DNA of 64,000 nt from Vibrio sp. 10N.286.49.B3 (GCF_002873395.1 NZ_MCUV01000001.1:372001-436000), one strand, 5' to 3'; counted from the stretch's first letter, positions 1 to 10,232 are shown. Made by a program: numbers and translations. The notes: generated by a model not told the origin, from the sequence alone.

Positions 1-1470
1 CATGCCTAAGACAATAAAGCCAACAACAGAAACAAGAGCGACTGATAATGCATAAGGTAACTGTGTCGCTACGTGGTCAATATGATTACAGCGAGCACCG
101 GTTGAAGATAGAATCGTCGTATCAGAGATTGGTGAACAATGGTCACCAAAAACAGAACCAGCTAACACTGCACTTAGCATTGGTAGCATTAGCGCGATAT
201 CCGTTGCTGCAGACATATCACCAGCGATTGGTAACATGATGCCGAATGTACCCCATGACGTACCGGTAGAGAATGCCATTATCCCTGATAACAAAAATAG
301 GATAACTGGCAACCAATGTGGGTTAATCGAGCCTTGAACAAGCGATGATAAGTAAGTACCCGTTTGCATGTCACTAATTACAGATGCAATTGACCAAGCA
401 AACACTAAGATAAGCACAGCGCCAAACATTGACTTAGCACCAATCCATAATGTGCGTACGATATCAACGGTTGGTAGTTTTTGCTTAAATACCGTAATAA
501 GCGCAACGATTAGACCAATCAAGCCACCATATACTAATGAAGTCGTTACATCTGTATTTTCAAATGCACCAAGTACACTAAATGGTAATTCTTCTGATGC
601 TAATGCTTGTGCACCGGTTAACATTAATGCAGAAACCGTCGCAATAATCAGTGCTGAAATCGGTAAGACTAAATCTGATACCTTACCATTTAAGCTTTCA
701 TCAATGCCTAGCTCTTCATGTAAGCTTTCGCCATCATTGTCAAAACCACGACCTTGCGATGCTTCAATTTCATGTTTGCGCATTTGACCAACATCAAGTT
801 GGAACCAAATTACGGCAAAAACCATTAACACAGCAAATACAGCATAGAAGTTCATTGGGATTAGACGTGCATAGGCGCCTAATGCTGAATATTCAGTCAC
901 ACCATGGCTAACGAGAATACCACCAATGATCGTCATGATATAAGCACCCCAGCTCGATACTGGCATGATCACACACATAGGTGCAGCGGTAGAATCTAGA
1001 ATATAAGCAAGCTTAGAGCGAGAGACTTGAAAACGGTCAGTTACAGGGCGAGAAATCGAACCCACAGCTAAGCTATTAAAATAATCATCGACAAAGATGA
1101 AAACACCTAAGAATGCTGCTAAAAGCTTTGAGCCACGCTTACTTTTCACTCGAGCTTGAGCCCATTCGGCAAAAGCACGGGTACCGCCAGAGAGTGTTAA
1201 TAAGGCTGTCGTCATTCCTAGCAGTACTAAGAAGACAATAATACTTAAGTTCCAAGTATTTAAACTGCCGTCTTCAACAGCAATATTAGCGATCTTAGTT
1301 GCTGAGTAAGTGAGTGCGTTAGTAAAAGAAAAGTCTGTAAGAAGCAATGCCCCCGCTACAATACCGACACCTAATGAAAGGATGACACGGCGAGTAACAA
1401 TCGCAAGACTAAGAGCCACTAGTGGTGGCAAGAGAGATAAAGGTGATGTTGCAAAATCTATTAAATTCAT
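1..1470 (-). CDS. NhaC-family Na+/H+ antiporter-like transporter, probable lysine transporter (3' end off window)
   Basis: 490 codons are open from ATG at 1470 to the left edge with no stop, so the C-terminus is missing. The product is very hydrophobic, with about ten membrane segments, a VDDYFNSLAVG-type stretch and a late GTSWGTFG motif typical of the NhaC/ion-transporter superfamily. A lysine riboswitch lies directly upstream on the same strand. In other gammaproteobacteria, riboswitch-linked NhaC-type proteins have been proposed as lysine carriers (named LysW). I infer lysine import or export coupled to sodium or protons; plain Na+/H+ exchange is the alternative. GAAG just upstream of ATG is a modest ribosome site. 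Confidence 0.88.
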   Translation of the reverse strand, partial: MNLIDFATSPLSLLPPLVALSLAIVTRRVILSLGVGIVAGALLLTDFSFTNALTYSATKIANIAVEDGSLNTWNLSIIVFLVLLGMTTALLTLSGGTRAFAEWAQARVKSKRGSKLLAAFLGVFIFVDDYFNSLAVGSISRPVTDRFQVSRSKLAYILDSTAAPMCVIMPVSSWGAYIMTIIGGILVSHGVTEYSALGAYARLIPMNFYAVFAVLMVFAVIWFQLDVGQMRKHEIEASQGRGFDNDGESLHEELGIDESLNGKVSDLVLPISALIIATVSALMLTGAQALASEELPFSVLGAFENTDVTTSLVYGGLIGLIVALITVFKQKLPTVDIVRTLWIGAKSMFGAVLILVFAWSIASVISDMQTGTYLSSLVQGSINPHWLPVILFLLSGIMAFSTGTSWGTFGIMLPIAGDMSAATDIALMLPMLSAVLAGSVFGDHCSPISDTTILSSTGARCNHIDHVATQLPYALSVALVSVVGFIVLGM

Positions 1471-1559
1471 GATCTTCAAAAACCAGTTGTTTGGTTAGAG
1501 ATCTACTGCAGTAAAGCACTAATGATACATTTCATTATTGCAATGTTGAACTAAGCGAA

Positions 1560-1770
1560 AGGGAAGCGAACACTTCACCCAACCCCACAGTAGCGCTCCA
1601 TAGTTTAAAAAATAAGACTATGGCAGTGTTGACCCTATTCGGTGACAACCCCAGCAAATTGCATCGATATACAACTCACTTCGGCAACCATACCTTTCAC
1701 TATTACTCATTGGTATCACCCCAATAATAGTTACTTATTATGCTCGCGCCTCTACGGCAAGATAGGTATT
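1560..1770 (-). promoter_or_regulatory. Lysine riboswitch (L-box) in the leader of the NhaC-family gene
   Basis: Read on the minus strand, the leader has the L-box signature segments in order: GTAGAGGCGCG near 1745-1755, GGGGTTGTCACC near 1650-1662, an internal CCATAGT/ACTATGG hairpin near 1597-1624, and GGAGCGCTACTG near 1588-1600 closing the P1 stem with GTAG (1752-1755). These match the conserved blocks of the E. coli lysC leader. A GC-rich hairpin (GGGTGAAG to CTTCCC, about 1561-1580) followed by a short T run is a candidate expression platform. It predicts lysine-dependent shut-off of the transporter. Confidence 0.85.
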
Positions 1771-2152
1771 TAATTCATTATTAACGTAAGTTAACAACTT
1801 TTTAACTACCCTCCTGCACAGGTACGAACTATTGTACTCATAATATCTACTTTTGCAACAGGACATTCTAAAATGATATTAATGTGATGTTTTGTCATAT
1901 GCTCGCACGCATGTATGGACCTAAACTATGATGAATGAGTATTAGACTAGATTCATTTAAGTTCGCCCTCAGTAACTCGCCATCATTAATAATATTTAAA
2001 CTGTCAGTCTAAATCTGTTCTTCTCTTTGTTTAAATAAATTAAAAATATAACTGTTAATTACATTTTAATTTACTTTTATTATTGTCATAATAGATTTCA
2101 CTGTTTATTATTAGAAATACTGAAGTAGTAATTTAATCCAATAGGAAAAGTC
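1771..2152. other. AT-rich intergenic region between the riboswitch and hns
   Basis: This divergent spacer contains no supportable ORF. It must hold the promoter for the riboswitch transcript (minus) and for hns (plus). It is strongly AT-rich with many A/T runs, as expected for a region that H-NS could bind for autoregulation; that last point is inference. Confidence 0.5.
2064..2092 (+). promoter_or_regulatory. Candidate hns promoter (extended -10)
   Basis: TGTCATAAT at 2084-2092 reads as an extended -10 (TG-N-CATAAT). A weak -35 (TTTTAA, 2064-2069) lies 17 bases upstream. The predicted start would leave a leader of about 50 bases before the hns ATG. This is a pattern match only. Confidence 0.35.
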
Positions 2153-2560
2153 ATGTCGGAACTAACTAAAACTTTATTAAATATACGTAGCCTACGTGCA
2201 TTTTCACGTGAACTAACTTTAGAGCAATTAGAAGAAGCTCTAGAAAAATTAACGACTGTTGTTCAAGAGCGTCAAGAAGTTGAAGCTGAAGATCGTGCAG
2301 CAAAAGCTGAGCGTGAAGCTAAACTTGCAGAATATGCAGCAATGATTGCTAAAGATGGTATTGAGCTTGACGATTTAATTGCGGCACTTTCTGGCGAAGC
2401 TAAAGCAACACCGAAAAAGAAACGTGCACCTCGTCCTGCTAAATACAAATATATCGATGGCAATGGCGACGAAAAAACATGGACAGGCCAAGGTCGCACA
2501 CCTTCAGCTATCCAAGACCAACTTGATGCTGGTAAATCTCTAGAAGAATTCGCACTGTAA
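2153..2560 (+). CDS. hns: Histone-like nucleoid-structuring protein H-NS
   Basis: 135 residues, the usual H-NS size. The N-terminal half is a charged coiled-coil oligomerisation region (about residues 1-65, rich in E, A, K and R). A lysine-rich linker with PKKKRAPRPAKYKY follows. The C-terminal DNA-binding domain ends in the hallmark loop TWTGQGRTP (about residues 108-116). The protein binds curved AT-rich DNA and silences acquired genes. AGGAAAAGTC before ATG is the ribosome site. It is a single-gene unit ending in a strong terminator. In Vibrio cholerae the equivalent gene, vicH, has the same neighbours (gsk and an nhaC-type gene). Confidence 0.95.
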   Translation: MSELTKTLLNIRSLRAFSRELTLEQLEEALEKLTTVVQERQEVEAEDRAAKAEREAKLAEYAAMIAKDGIELDDLIAALSGEAKATPKKKRAPRPAKYKYIDGNGDEKTWTGQGRTPSAIQDQLDAGKSLEEFAL

Positions 2561-2578
2561 TTTTTAATTGCAGTAAAT

Positions 2579-2609
2579 AAAAAGGCTCCTATTAATTAGG
2601 AGCCTTTTT
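2579..2609. terminator. Bidirectional intrinsic terminator between hns and gsk
   Basis: A perfect 8-bp stem AGGCTCCT/AGGAGCCT with a 7-base loop is flanked by A's on one side and six T's on the other. It can stop hns transcription on the plus strand and gsk on the minus strand. Confidence 0.9.
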
Positions 2610-2655
2610 TCGTTGCTATAATATTTGAGCAAATACTTTAGCCTATCTATTATAC

Positions 2656-3960
2656 TTAACGTTCCCAGTAAGCTTCTTCTAAACTATCTTCTCTTTCTGG
2701 TAAACCACGAGAAAGTCGTGGTGAGTGCTGCACTAATACTTCATAGCTTGCACGATTTGAATATTTACACACTTGAGAGAATGACGAGTATGTTAAAAAT
2801 GAATGCTGGTGCTTACTTGAATTTGGCACATTCTCTTTATGATACTTATTCGCCGCCATATCATGCAACAGAGCGGATAATGCCGCATCACCTGCACCAT
2901 TAGTATTCTTAATTTTTTCTGGACCACCCATATAAGGCGCAATATGAGAATATACGCGTAATGGGTTTTCACATAATGCTTTTACGGCAGGGCGACTAAA
3001 TTCAAAGCGATTAAACTCAGCAATTGAACCTGGTAACAAAGGTAAGCTTGTTTCACGCTTAGCTTCATTCTCTGTATAACCTGCCATAAACAAGCCAACC
3101 GGTCCTGCAGTACATAATACTAAATCAACCCAATCTAGCGTTCTATCAGCAGCAGCAAGAGGATCACTCTCTCCTGTTAGTGCTTCTGCTTCATCTTCAT
3201 TCATTGCAACAACAGATACGTGTTGCTCTAAGAAGTCACGCCAAAACTCAGGATCATCTTGAATAACAAATTTAGTTCCCAGTGTTAATACCACTGGTAC
3301 ATCATGCTTTTTCGCATACTCAATAGCTTTCATGGTTGCATCAGGCATTGGATCACCTGGTTTACAACGCACTAAATAAGCCGTTAGAACAAGCGCAGAG
3401 GCATTATTAAAAATAGATTCTGAAATACTTTCTGGTTTTAATTGGTTCATTTGTCCTTCACTAATAGCAAAGGTACGTTCACCACCTTCAGTAATTAATG
3501 CAAAACAGCGCCCAATAGCACCATCAACACCTTGTAGGTGGTTTAAGTCAACGCGACTTGATGTATTACATAAGTAGCGGTAACCATAGCTACCAATTTT
3601 AATATCTTCACTCATTACACCAAGTAGTGTTGAGCGATCATCAGCTAGTACAGAGTAATTATGCAGCGTATTACCTATGGTTCCACCAGCATATTCATTC
3701 GTAATCAAATTATTTTCTTTCAGCTCTTTATATAAAGCTTCAGCTGTTTGATCATTAATTACTAGAGAGTGCCCTTCGCTCAGCCCATATTTTTCAATTA
3801 GCTCAGAAGTCACTTTAGCTTCAATATCCACTAAGGTTTGATCAATGCCAATGATATGCGTACGCGACATTTTTTTATTATGTTGTGCTTGTGCAACTAA
3901 TGGATCACGAGCATGTACGGGAAAATAGTGCTTAGATTTACGCTGTCCAGGAAATTTCAT
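2656..3960 (-). CDS. gsk: Inosine-guanosine kinase
   Basis: 434 residues, matching E. coli Gsk from the MKFPGQRKSKHYFP start to the SLEEAYWER end. It phosphorylates guanosine and inosine with ATP in purine salvage. PfkB-family features include the substrate region AGGTIGNTLHNYSVLADD and the C-terminal anion-hole motif NTNGAGDAALSALL with the catalytic Asp. It converges on hns and shares its terminator. A PurR-type operator with a -10 box lies about 75-90 bases upstream, so control by purine supply is likely. Leader hairpin CCGCGC/GCGCGG sits at 4003-4022. Confidence 0.97.
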   Translation of the reverse strand: MKFPGQRKSKHYFPVHARDPLVAQAQHNKKMSRTHIIGIDQTLVDIEAKVTSELIEKYGLSEGHSLVINDQTAEALYKELKENNLITNEYAGGTIGNTLHNYSVLADDRSTLLGVMSEDIKIGSYGYRYLCNTSSRVDLNHLQGVDGAIGRCFALITEGGERTFAISEGQMNQLKPESISESIFNNASALVLTAYLVRCKPGDPMPDATMKAIEYAKKHDVPVVLTLGTKFVIQDDPEFWRDFLEQHVSVVAMNEDEAEALTGESDPLAAADRTLDWVDLVLCTAGPVGLFMAGYTENEAKRETSLPLLPGSIAEFNRFEFSRPAVKALCENPLRVYSHIAPYMGGPEKIKNTNGAGDAALSALLHDMAANKYHKENVPNSSKHQHSFLTYSSFSQVCKYSNRASYEVLVQHSPRLSRGLPEREDSLEEAYWER

Positions 3961-4033
3961 AATAGAAGTCTGAGTAGAGGATGATAATGGGTGCCGATTC
4001 TACCGCGCCCTTTTTAGCGCGGCAATATTAGAG

Positions 4034-4062
4034 AGTATAGCAAACGTTTGCAGGGGCGTTTT
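4034..4062 (-). promoter_or_regulatory. PurR operator within the gsk promoter
   Basis: GCAAACGTTTGC at 4040-4051 is a perfect 12-base palindrome and the core of the PurR consensus ACGCAAACGTTTGCGT. On the minus strand it is immediately followed by TATACT (4034-4039), a good -10. The operator therefore sits between -35 and -10 of a promoter reading toward gsk, a position where repressor binding would exclude RNA polymerase. The -35 is weak. Confidence 0.72.
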
Positions 4063-4063
4063 T

Positions 4064-4333
4064 TTATTCCCCCTCCATAAACCCTAGGTCAGGAAGCATA
4101 TCTAAGTGCTCTGCATAACGCTTTTCATTAAAGGTCGCACCATTTTTCATCACATCAAAAACCTCAACAGCCAGTGCACAAGCCATGGCTTCAATCGCTT
4201 CTTCACGTGGCGTTCCTGTCATCATTAAACGCATTAATGTCGCTTTAACTTTTAATGGTTTCCCCTCTTCTAATTGATTTTCAATCGTCTCAATTAATAC
4301 GGTTTCATCCATATATTCATTCTGGTCAGTCAT
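4064..4333 (-). CDS. Conserved small acidic protein of unknown function (89 aa)
   Basis: I do not recognise a named family. The 89 residues are soluble, acidic and predicted mostly helical, with no signal peptide, membrane segment or cysteine cluster. A central stretch GTPREEAIEAMACALAVEVF looks like a packed amphipathic helix. ATG at 4333 follows GAAGAG at a sensible distance. It lies upstream of gsk on the same strand, with the gsk promoter and PurR site just past its stop, and divergent from mnmA. Coding is supported by length, ribosome site and Vibrio-like codon use; function is unknown. Confidence 0.75.
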   Translation of the reverse strand: MTDQNEYMDETVLIETIENQLEEGKPLKVKATLMRLMMTGTPREEAIEAMACALAVEVFDVMKNGATFNEKRYAEHLDMLPDLGFMEGE

Positions 4334-4582
4334 ACGGTAACTCTTCGTTAAAATAATAGGTTCAATAAAAAGAATATTTCCACATTGAGACTATGCCACA
4401 GCCTCAATGAGTTTGATTCAAGAACTTATCAATATCTCGCTAAATAAGCGCAAATTTTGTATTAAACCGCCTAATTTGGTTACCAAGTGCACAATTAAAA
4501 TTGTGATTCACCTCTCGGATCTGTTGCGACTGAAATCTTTCTGATAGAATCTGCACCCAAGTCATTTTAGTGGTATTAAGTC

Positions 4583-5707
4583 ATGTCTAATAACAGCCAA
4601 AAGAAAGTTATTGTCGGTATGTCCGGCGGTGTTGATTCATCAGTATCTGCTTACCTTCTCCAGCAACAAGGTTATCAAGTTGAAGGTTTGTTTATGAAGA
4701 ACTGGGAAGAAGACGATAACGAAGAGTATTGTACAGCTGCCGAAGATCTAGCTGATGCTCAGGCTGTGTGTGACAAGCTTGGTATCCATCTGCACACGAT
4801 CAATTTTGCGGCAGAATACTGGGATAACGTCTTTGAATACTTTTTAGAAGAGTACAAAGCAGGTCGCACACCAAACCCAGATATTCTTTGTAATAAAGAA
4901 ATTAAATTCAAAGCCTTCCTTGAGTTCGCTGATGAAGTACTTGATGCAGACTACATTGCAATGGGTCACTATGTTCGTCGCACTTTCCCAAGCGCAGAAG
5001 CTCTTGAGCAAGGTGAGAAACCACAAATGCTACGTGGTTTAGATAACAATAAAGATCAAAGCTACTTCTTATATACACTTAGCTCTGATCAAGTTAGCCG
5101 TAGCTTGTTCCCCGTTGGCGATCTTGAAAAGCCAGAAGTACGTCGTATTGCTGAAGAGCAAGATCTGATCACAGCGAAGAAAAAAGATTCAACTGGCATC
5201 TGCTTTATTGGCGAACGTAAATTTACTGAATTCCTAGGTAAATATTTACCAGCACAACCAGGTAACATTGAAACACCTGATGGCATAGTTATCGGTCAGC
5301 ACCAAGGTCTGATGTACCACACTCTTGGTCAGCGTAAAGGCTTACATATTGGTGGCACTAAAGGTGGTGGTGGTAATGAAGAACCTTGGTTTGTTGGTGA
5401 AAAAGACCTAAAACGCAATGTTCTAATTGCTGTGCAAGGTAAAGATCACCCTCTACTTAAATCTGAAGGGTTACTTGCAAGCCAACTACACTGGGTTGAT
5501 CGCGCACCAATTACTGAAACTATGCAGTGCACCGTTAAAACTCGTTACCGTCAAACTGATATTCCTTGTACAATCATCCCTGTTGATGCTGAGAATATTA
5601 AAGTTATCTTTGACGAACCTCAAATTGCGGTAACGCCTGGTCAATCGGCTGTATTTTATCAAGGTGAAGTTTGTCTTGGTGGCGGCATTATTGAGCAGCG
5701 CATTTAA
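4583..5707 (+). CDS. mnmA: tRNA-specific 2-thiouridylase MnmA
   Basis: 374 residues. It activates U34 of tRNA-Glu, -Gln and -Lys with ATP and inserts sulfur delivered by the IscS/Tus relay. The PP-loop SGGVDSS is at residues 14-20. Catalytic cysteines are visible as C103 ([12 protein letters not shown]) and C207 (DSTGICFIG), equivalent to E. coli C102 and C199. The C-terminal beta-barrel ends in CLGGGIIEQ. It is followed after 37 bases by hflD and then purB, the order also seen in enterobacteria and vibrios, so the three are probably co-transcribed. Confidence 0.97.
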   Translation: MSNNSQKKVIVGMSGGVDSSVSAYLLQQQGYQVEGLFMKNWEEDDNEEYCTAAEDLADAQAVCDKLGIHLHTINFAAEYWDNVFEYFLEEYKAGRTPNPDILCNKEIKFKAFLEFADEVLDADYIAMGHYVRRTFPSAEALEQGEKPQMLRGLDNNKDQSYFLYTLSSDQVSRSLFPVGDLEKPEVRRIAEEQDLITAKKKDSTGICFIGERKFTEFLGKYLPAQPGNIETPDGIVIGQHQGLMYHTLGQRKGLHIGGTKGGGGNEEPWFVGEKDLKRNVLIAVQGKDHPLLKSEGLLASQLHWVDRAPITETMQCTVKTRYRQTDIPCTIIPVDAENIKVIFDEPQIAVTPGQSAVFYQGEVCLGGGIIEQRI

Positions 5708-5744
5708 TCAGTACTATTTTTCACTATTTATTAGGAGTCGTTAA

Positions 5745-6362
5745 GTGGCTAACACAATCTATGATCGTACCATCGCTTTCGCTGGCATTTGCCAAGCCGT
5801 TGCTTTGGTTCAGCAAGTTGCAAAAGATGGCCATTGTGACAAGGATGCTTTTGAAGCTTCTATAAATGCGATTGTAAGCACTAACCCTGCTAATACTCTG
5901 GGTGTGTTTGGTCAAGAGGCCAATTTAAAGCTTGGTCTCGAATGCTTAATTAAAGGCATTGACAGCACACCACAAGGTAGTGATATCACTCGCTATATAA
6001 TTAGTTTAATGACCCTTGAACGCAAATTAAGCAGCCAAAGTGATGCGATGTCTCAATTAGGTAAGCGTATTCAAATGATTGAGCGCCAAGTGGATCACTT
6101 TGATTTATTTGATGAGCAGATGATCAGTAATATCGCCAGTATCTACCTTGATGTGGTTAGCCCTGCGGGTCCTCGAATCCAAGTCTCTGGTACCCCAGCA
6201 GTACTGCAGCAAGTCGGTAATCAGCATAAAGTTCGTGCCTTACTACTTTCAGGCATTCGCAGCACTGTATTGTGGCGCCAGGTGGGCGGTAAACGCCGTC
6301 ATCTAATTTTCGGTCGTAAAAAAATGATCGAACAAGCTGAGATTCTTTTAGCTCGAATTTAA
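5745..6362 (+). CDS. hflD: HflD, high-frequency lysogenization protein homologue
   Basis: 205 residues of all-helical HflD/YcfC type, a membrane-associated protein that in E. coli restrains the phage lambda CII protein; its host role is unclear. The start is GTG at 5745, chosen because AGGAG (5733-5737) lies 7 bases upstream and the protein begins [14 protein letters not shown] as in other HflD proteins. The C-terminal region [18 protein letters not shown] is well conserved. It sits between mnmA and purB. Confidence 0.93.
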   Translation: MANTIYDRTIAFAGICQAVALVQQVAKDGHCDKDAFEASINAIVSTNPANTLGVFGQEANLKLGLECLIKGIDSTPQGSDITRYIISLMTLERKLSSQSDAMSQLGKRIQMIERQVDHFDLFDEQMISNIASIYLDVVSPAGPRIQVSGTPAVLQQVGNQHKVRALLLSGIRSTVLWRQVGGKRRHLIFGRKKMIEQAEILLARI

Positions 6363-6366
6363 CATT

Positions 6367-6390
6367 AAGCTCGCATAGATTTGCGAGCTT
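6367..6390 (+). terminator. Hairpin between hflD and purB (partial terminator or processing site)
   Basis: AAGCTCGCA/TGCGAGCTT forms a 9-bp stem with a 6-base loop just after the hflD stop. It is followed by ATTTATAT rather than a clean T run, so it may attenuate or process the transcript rather than end it. Confidence 0.4.
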
Positions 6391-6410
6391 ATTTATATCC
6401 TTATACCTAA

Positions 6411-7805
<1,395 letters not shown>

Positions 7806-7841
7806 GTGTTATCGTTCAGGTTAATTACCTGAGTTAAAAAT

Positions 7842-7877
7842 AAAACCTGAACCGACTCGACGGTTCAGGTTTTTTTA
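7842..7877 (+). terminator. Intrinsic terminator after purB
   Basis: Stem AAACCTGAACCG/CGGTTCAGGTTT with loop ACTCGA is followed by an unbroken T run. It ends 4 bases from the stop of the convergent gene, and its A-rich left flank lets it serve the minus strand too. Confidence 0.9.
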
Positions 7878-7880
7878 CTT

Positions 7881-8489
7881 TTATCTAGCTCCAATTAATT
7901 GCTGGCGTAATTTAGGGTATTGAGTCTTAGTTGATAACCAAATAGATAAAAACGCATCGTTTAATCGTGGGTCCTCTATTTTTCCAATCACAACAGCCTC
8001 GCCATTTGTCTTAGTACTGGCTAAATCATCAAAATGAAAACTTCCTTGCAGACCATCGGAAACATAAATAAGACGCTGACCTTTTTTAATATCGGGGAAA
8101 ATAACGGCAAGTTGGCGGCTCCAATTAATTTGGTCATCAGCAGCGAAATCTAAATGCTGCCATTGATCTTGAGTGGCATCTAATAGCTGTTGCCCAGAGA
8201 CATCTCGCTGATATTCAATTTCCAGCGCTAAAGCATGTGGGGAAATATCGGAATTAACAAGATAGCTTCCACTTGGGCTATGCAGCGTTGACTGATAAAC
8301 ATCGAACACCAACCAAGAGAGTTGAGCACTGCCTACCGATTGCCATTGTTGCCAATTGGGTTGGCTACTTGATGTTGCTGCGCTAGTGGTAGCTGGCGTT
8401 ATCCCAAATCCAATACAACATAATGCAATCGCAGCATTAGACTTTAGGTAGTGAAGAAGTGTCTTGCTTTGCAGGTAGTGATTGATCAT
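7881..8489 (-). CDS. Chalcone-isomerase-like exported protein, last gene of the Cfa-type operon
   Basis: 202 residues with an N-terminal hydrophobic segment (about 18-38, ending near TTSAAT) that looks like a signal peptide, so the product is probably periplasmic. The body resembles the bacterial chalcone-isomerase-like family (Chalcone_3): VGSAQLSWLVFDVYQSTL near the start and FDDLA/LSIWLSTKTQYPKLRQQL near the end. Chalcone-isomerase folds bind fatty acids, which suits the lipid operon, but enzymatic activity is not shown. Its start lies 53 bases inside the preceding gene in another frame. There is no alternative internal Met before the mature region. Confidence 0.8.
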   Translation of the reverse strand: MINHYLQSKTLLHYLKSNAAIALCCIGFGITPATTSAATSSSQPNWQQWQSVGSAQLSWLVFDVYQSTLHSPSGSYLVNSDISPHALALEIEYQRDVSGQQLLDATQDQWQHLDFAADDQINWSRQLAVIFPDIKKGQRLIYVSDGLQGSFHFDDLASTKTNGEAVVIGKIEDPRLNDAFLSIWLSTKTQYPKLRQQLIGAR

Positions 8490-8961
8490 ATTGATAAACC
8501 TTAATAACTAAGAAACACAATAGGAACCACTCAATCATAAGCACGCTAATTGTCATTGCTATGGGGTAGCTCCAGGCAACAGCGTCAAATTTAAGCCCCG
8601 CATAATAGCTCAAGCCACCACTGATACCACCAATAACTGATACGATAGAAATCGGATATTGGTTCACTATGGTCATCATTTGATAAGCATACCAAAAGAA
8701 GATACCCCACAAAGCCACCAGCCAATAAGGTAACCAAGGCGTTGAAAATACAAGTAAACCTGACCACTGGTTGAATGAATCAACGGTTATACCAACGATA
8801 AAAAGAGACAGCCATTTAATGAGAGGCAATGATTGTCTCTTCACACTGATAAATATCGTGATTAACACGGCAAAAACCAGCAGCCATTGCAGTGACTGCT
8901 GCCCTAGAACGGCAGCAAACCAAAGTAGCTGAAACCAACTCGATAACAATAATAGCTTCAT
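8437..8961 (-). CDS. DUF2878-family inner-membrane protein
   Basis: 174 residues with about five or six hydrophobic segments and few charges until the C-terminal tail. It resembles the DUF2878 membrane proteins that travel with Cfa-like genes. Its function is unknown; a role in presenting or moving lipid is inference from context. It starts 8 bases after the Cfa-like stop and overlaps the next gene by 53 bases, so translation is probably coupled. Confidence 0.8.
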   Translation of the reverse strand: MKLLLLSSWFQLLWFAAVLGQQSLQWLLVFAVLITIFISVKRQSLPLIKWLSLFIVGITVDSFNQWSGLLVFSTPWLPYWLVALWGIFFWYAYQMMTIVNQYPISIVSVIGGISGGLSYYAGLKFDAVAWSYPIAMTISVLMIEWFLLCFLVIKVYQYDQSLPAKQDTSSLPKV

Positions 8962-8969
8962 ATCAAAAG

Positions 8970-10232
8970 TTAACTGAATGGTCGCTCAAAAGTCATCTGT
9001 ACTGCACTAATCCGCTTGGCTCTAAACCCGCCTTCACAATAGCTAAAGTAGTAGCGCCACATACGGATAAACTGCTCATCATAACCTAGCTTTTGTACTA
9101 ATTGTTCTGCCTGATTAAATGTTACCTGCCACTGCTGCAGTGTTTTTGCATAATCAAGACCAATATCATGTAAATCCCTCAATACAAGATCACTTTTACT
9201 GCTCGTTTGCTGCAGTAGTGCAGAAATTGACGGTAAAAAACCACCAGGGAAGATGTATTTCTGAATAAAATCGACACTGTTGCTATAACTTTGGTAACGC
9301 TGATCTGCAATAGTTATCGCCTGAATCGCCATTAAGCCACCGGGTTTTAATAGTGACTGGCATTTGTCTACATAGGAAGGTAGAAACTCACGCCCAACGG
9401 CTTCTATCATTTCAATAGAAACCAATTTATCAAATGTCCCTTCTAATAAACGGTAGTCCTTTTTCAGTAAGGTGATCTTCTGCTCTAAACCTAATTGGCG
9501 GATTTTATTTTCTGTATAAGCATATTGCTCGTCTGAAATTGTCGTTGTGGTCACCTGGCAATTGTATTTCGTTGCCATATAAATCGCCATCGCTCCCCAA
9601 CCTGTACCAATTTCAATCACGCTATCATTTTCATTGAGCTTAAGTTGCTGACATAAACGCTCCATTTTATTAATTTGTGCCTGCTCTAAATCATCCTCTG
9701 CCGATAAATAGAGAGCCGAGGAATAAAGCATATTACTATCTAAAAATGTATTATAGAGCGTATTGCCTAAATCATAATGAGCATGAATATTCTCTTCCGA
9801 TTGATCAATGGTATTACGGTTAAACCAGTGACTGACCTTATAGACTAGCTTTGTCATGATGCTGCTTTTCGATTCTATTTTATCTAACGCGGTCATATTG
9901 AGTGCCATTAACTCCATCAATTGGGTTAAATTGGGCGTATCCCACCAACCATCAATATAAGATTCGCCCGCTGCAATACTGCCACCTTGTAACAGACGAC
10001 GATAAAACTCTGGGTGCTTGACTTCAATTGTAGCGCCAATACCGCTTTGACCCTCTAGACCAAATCGTTCTGTTCTTTGCGCTTTTGCATCTTGATTAGG
10101 CACATCATAATTTTCTATTAAAGTTAAATGCCCGTGCTCTAGCTTTTCTAAGCATTTGAAAGCAATTGTTCTGGCTGTTTTTTGAATATGGGTCAGACCA
10201 ATAGGTAGCGCGATAGAAGGGGTGTTTAGCAT
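8970..10232 (-). CDS. Cyclopropane-fatty-acyl-phospholipid synthase family methyltransferase (Cfa-like)
   Basis: 420 residues. Cfa enzymes transfer the methyl group of S-adenosylmethionine to the double bond of phospholipid acyl chains. The family signatures HAHYDLGN (150-157) and SAM-binding VIEIGTGWG (205-213) are clear, and the ending YYFSYCEGGFRAKRI is typical. Against remembered E. coli Cfa, the glutamate of the bicarbonate site is kept (E277 in EMIEAVG), but Cys139 is replaced by Ser (S172 in LYSSALY) and His266 by Gln (Q304 in AIQAITI). The protein may therefore be a divergent methyltransferase rather than a standard cyclopropane synthase. It lies in a seven-gene operon. Confidence 0.9.
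   Translation of the reverse strand: MLNTPSIALPIGLTHIQKTARTIAFKCLEKLEHGHLTLIENYDVPNQDAKAQRTERFGLEGQSGIGATIEVKHPEFYRRLLQGGSIAAGESYIDGWWDTPNLTQLMELMALNMTALDKIESKSSIMTKLVYKVSHWFNRNTIDQSEENIHAHYDLGNTLYNTFLDSNMLYSSALYLSAEDDLEQAQINKMERLCQQLKLNENDSVIEIGTGWGAMAIYMATKYNCQVTTTTISDEQYAYTENKIRQLGLEQKITLLKKDYRLLEGTFDKLVSIEMIEAVGREFLPSYVDKCQSLLKPGGLMAIQAITIADQRYQSYSNSVDFIQKYIFPGGFLPSISALLQQTSSKSDLVLRDLHDIGLDYAKTLQQWQVTFNQAEQLVQKLGYDEQFIRMWRYYFSYCEGGFRAKRISAVQMTFERPFS

Noticed and set aside
1310-1498. Plus-strand ORFs opposite the NhaC-family gene
   Set aside because: They are shadows of a 490-codon membrane protein on the minus strand and have basic, low-complexity translations.
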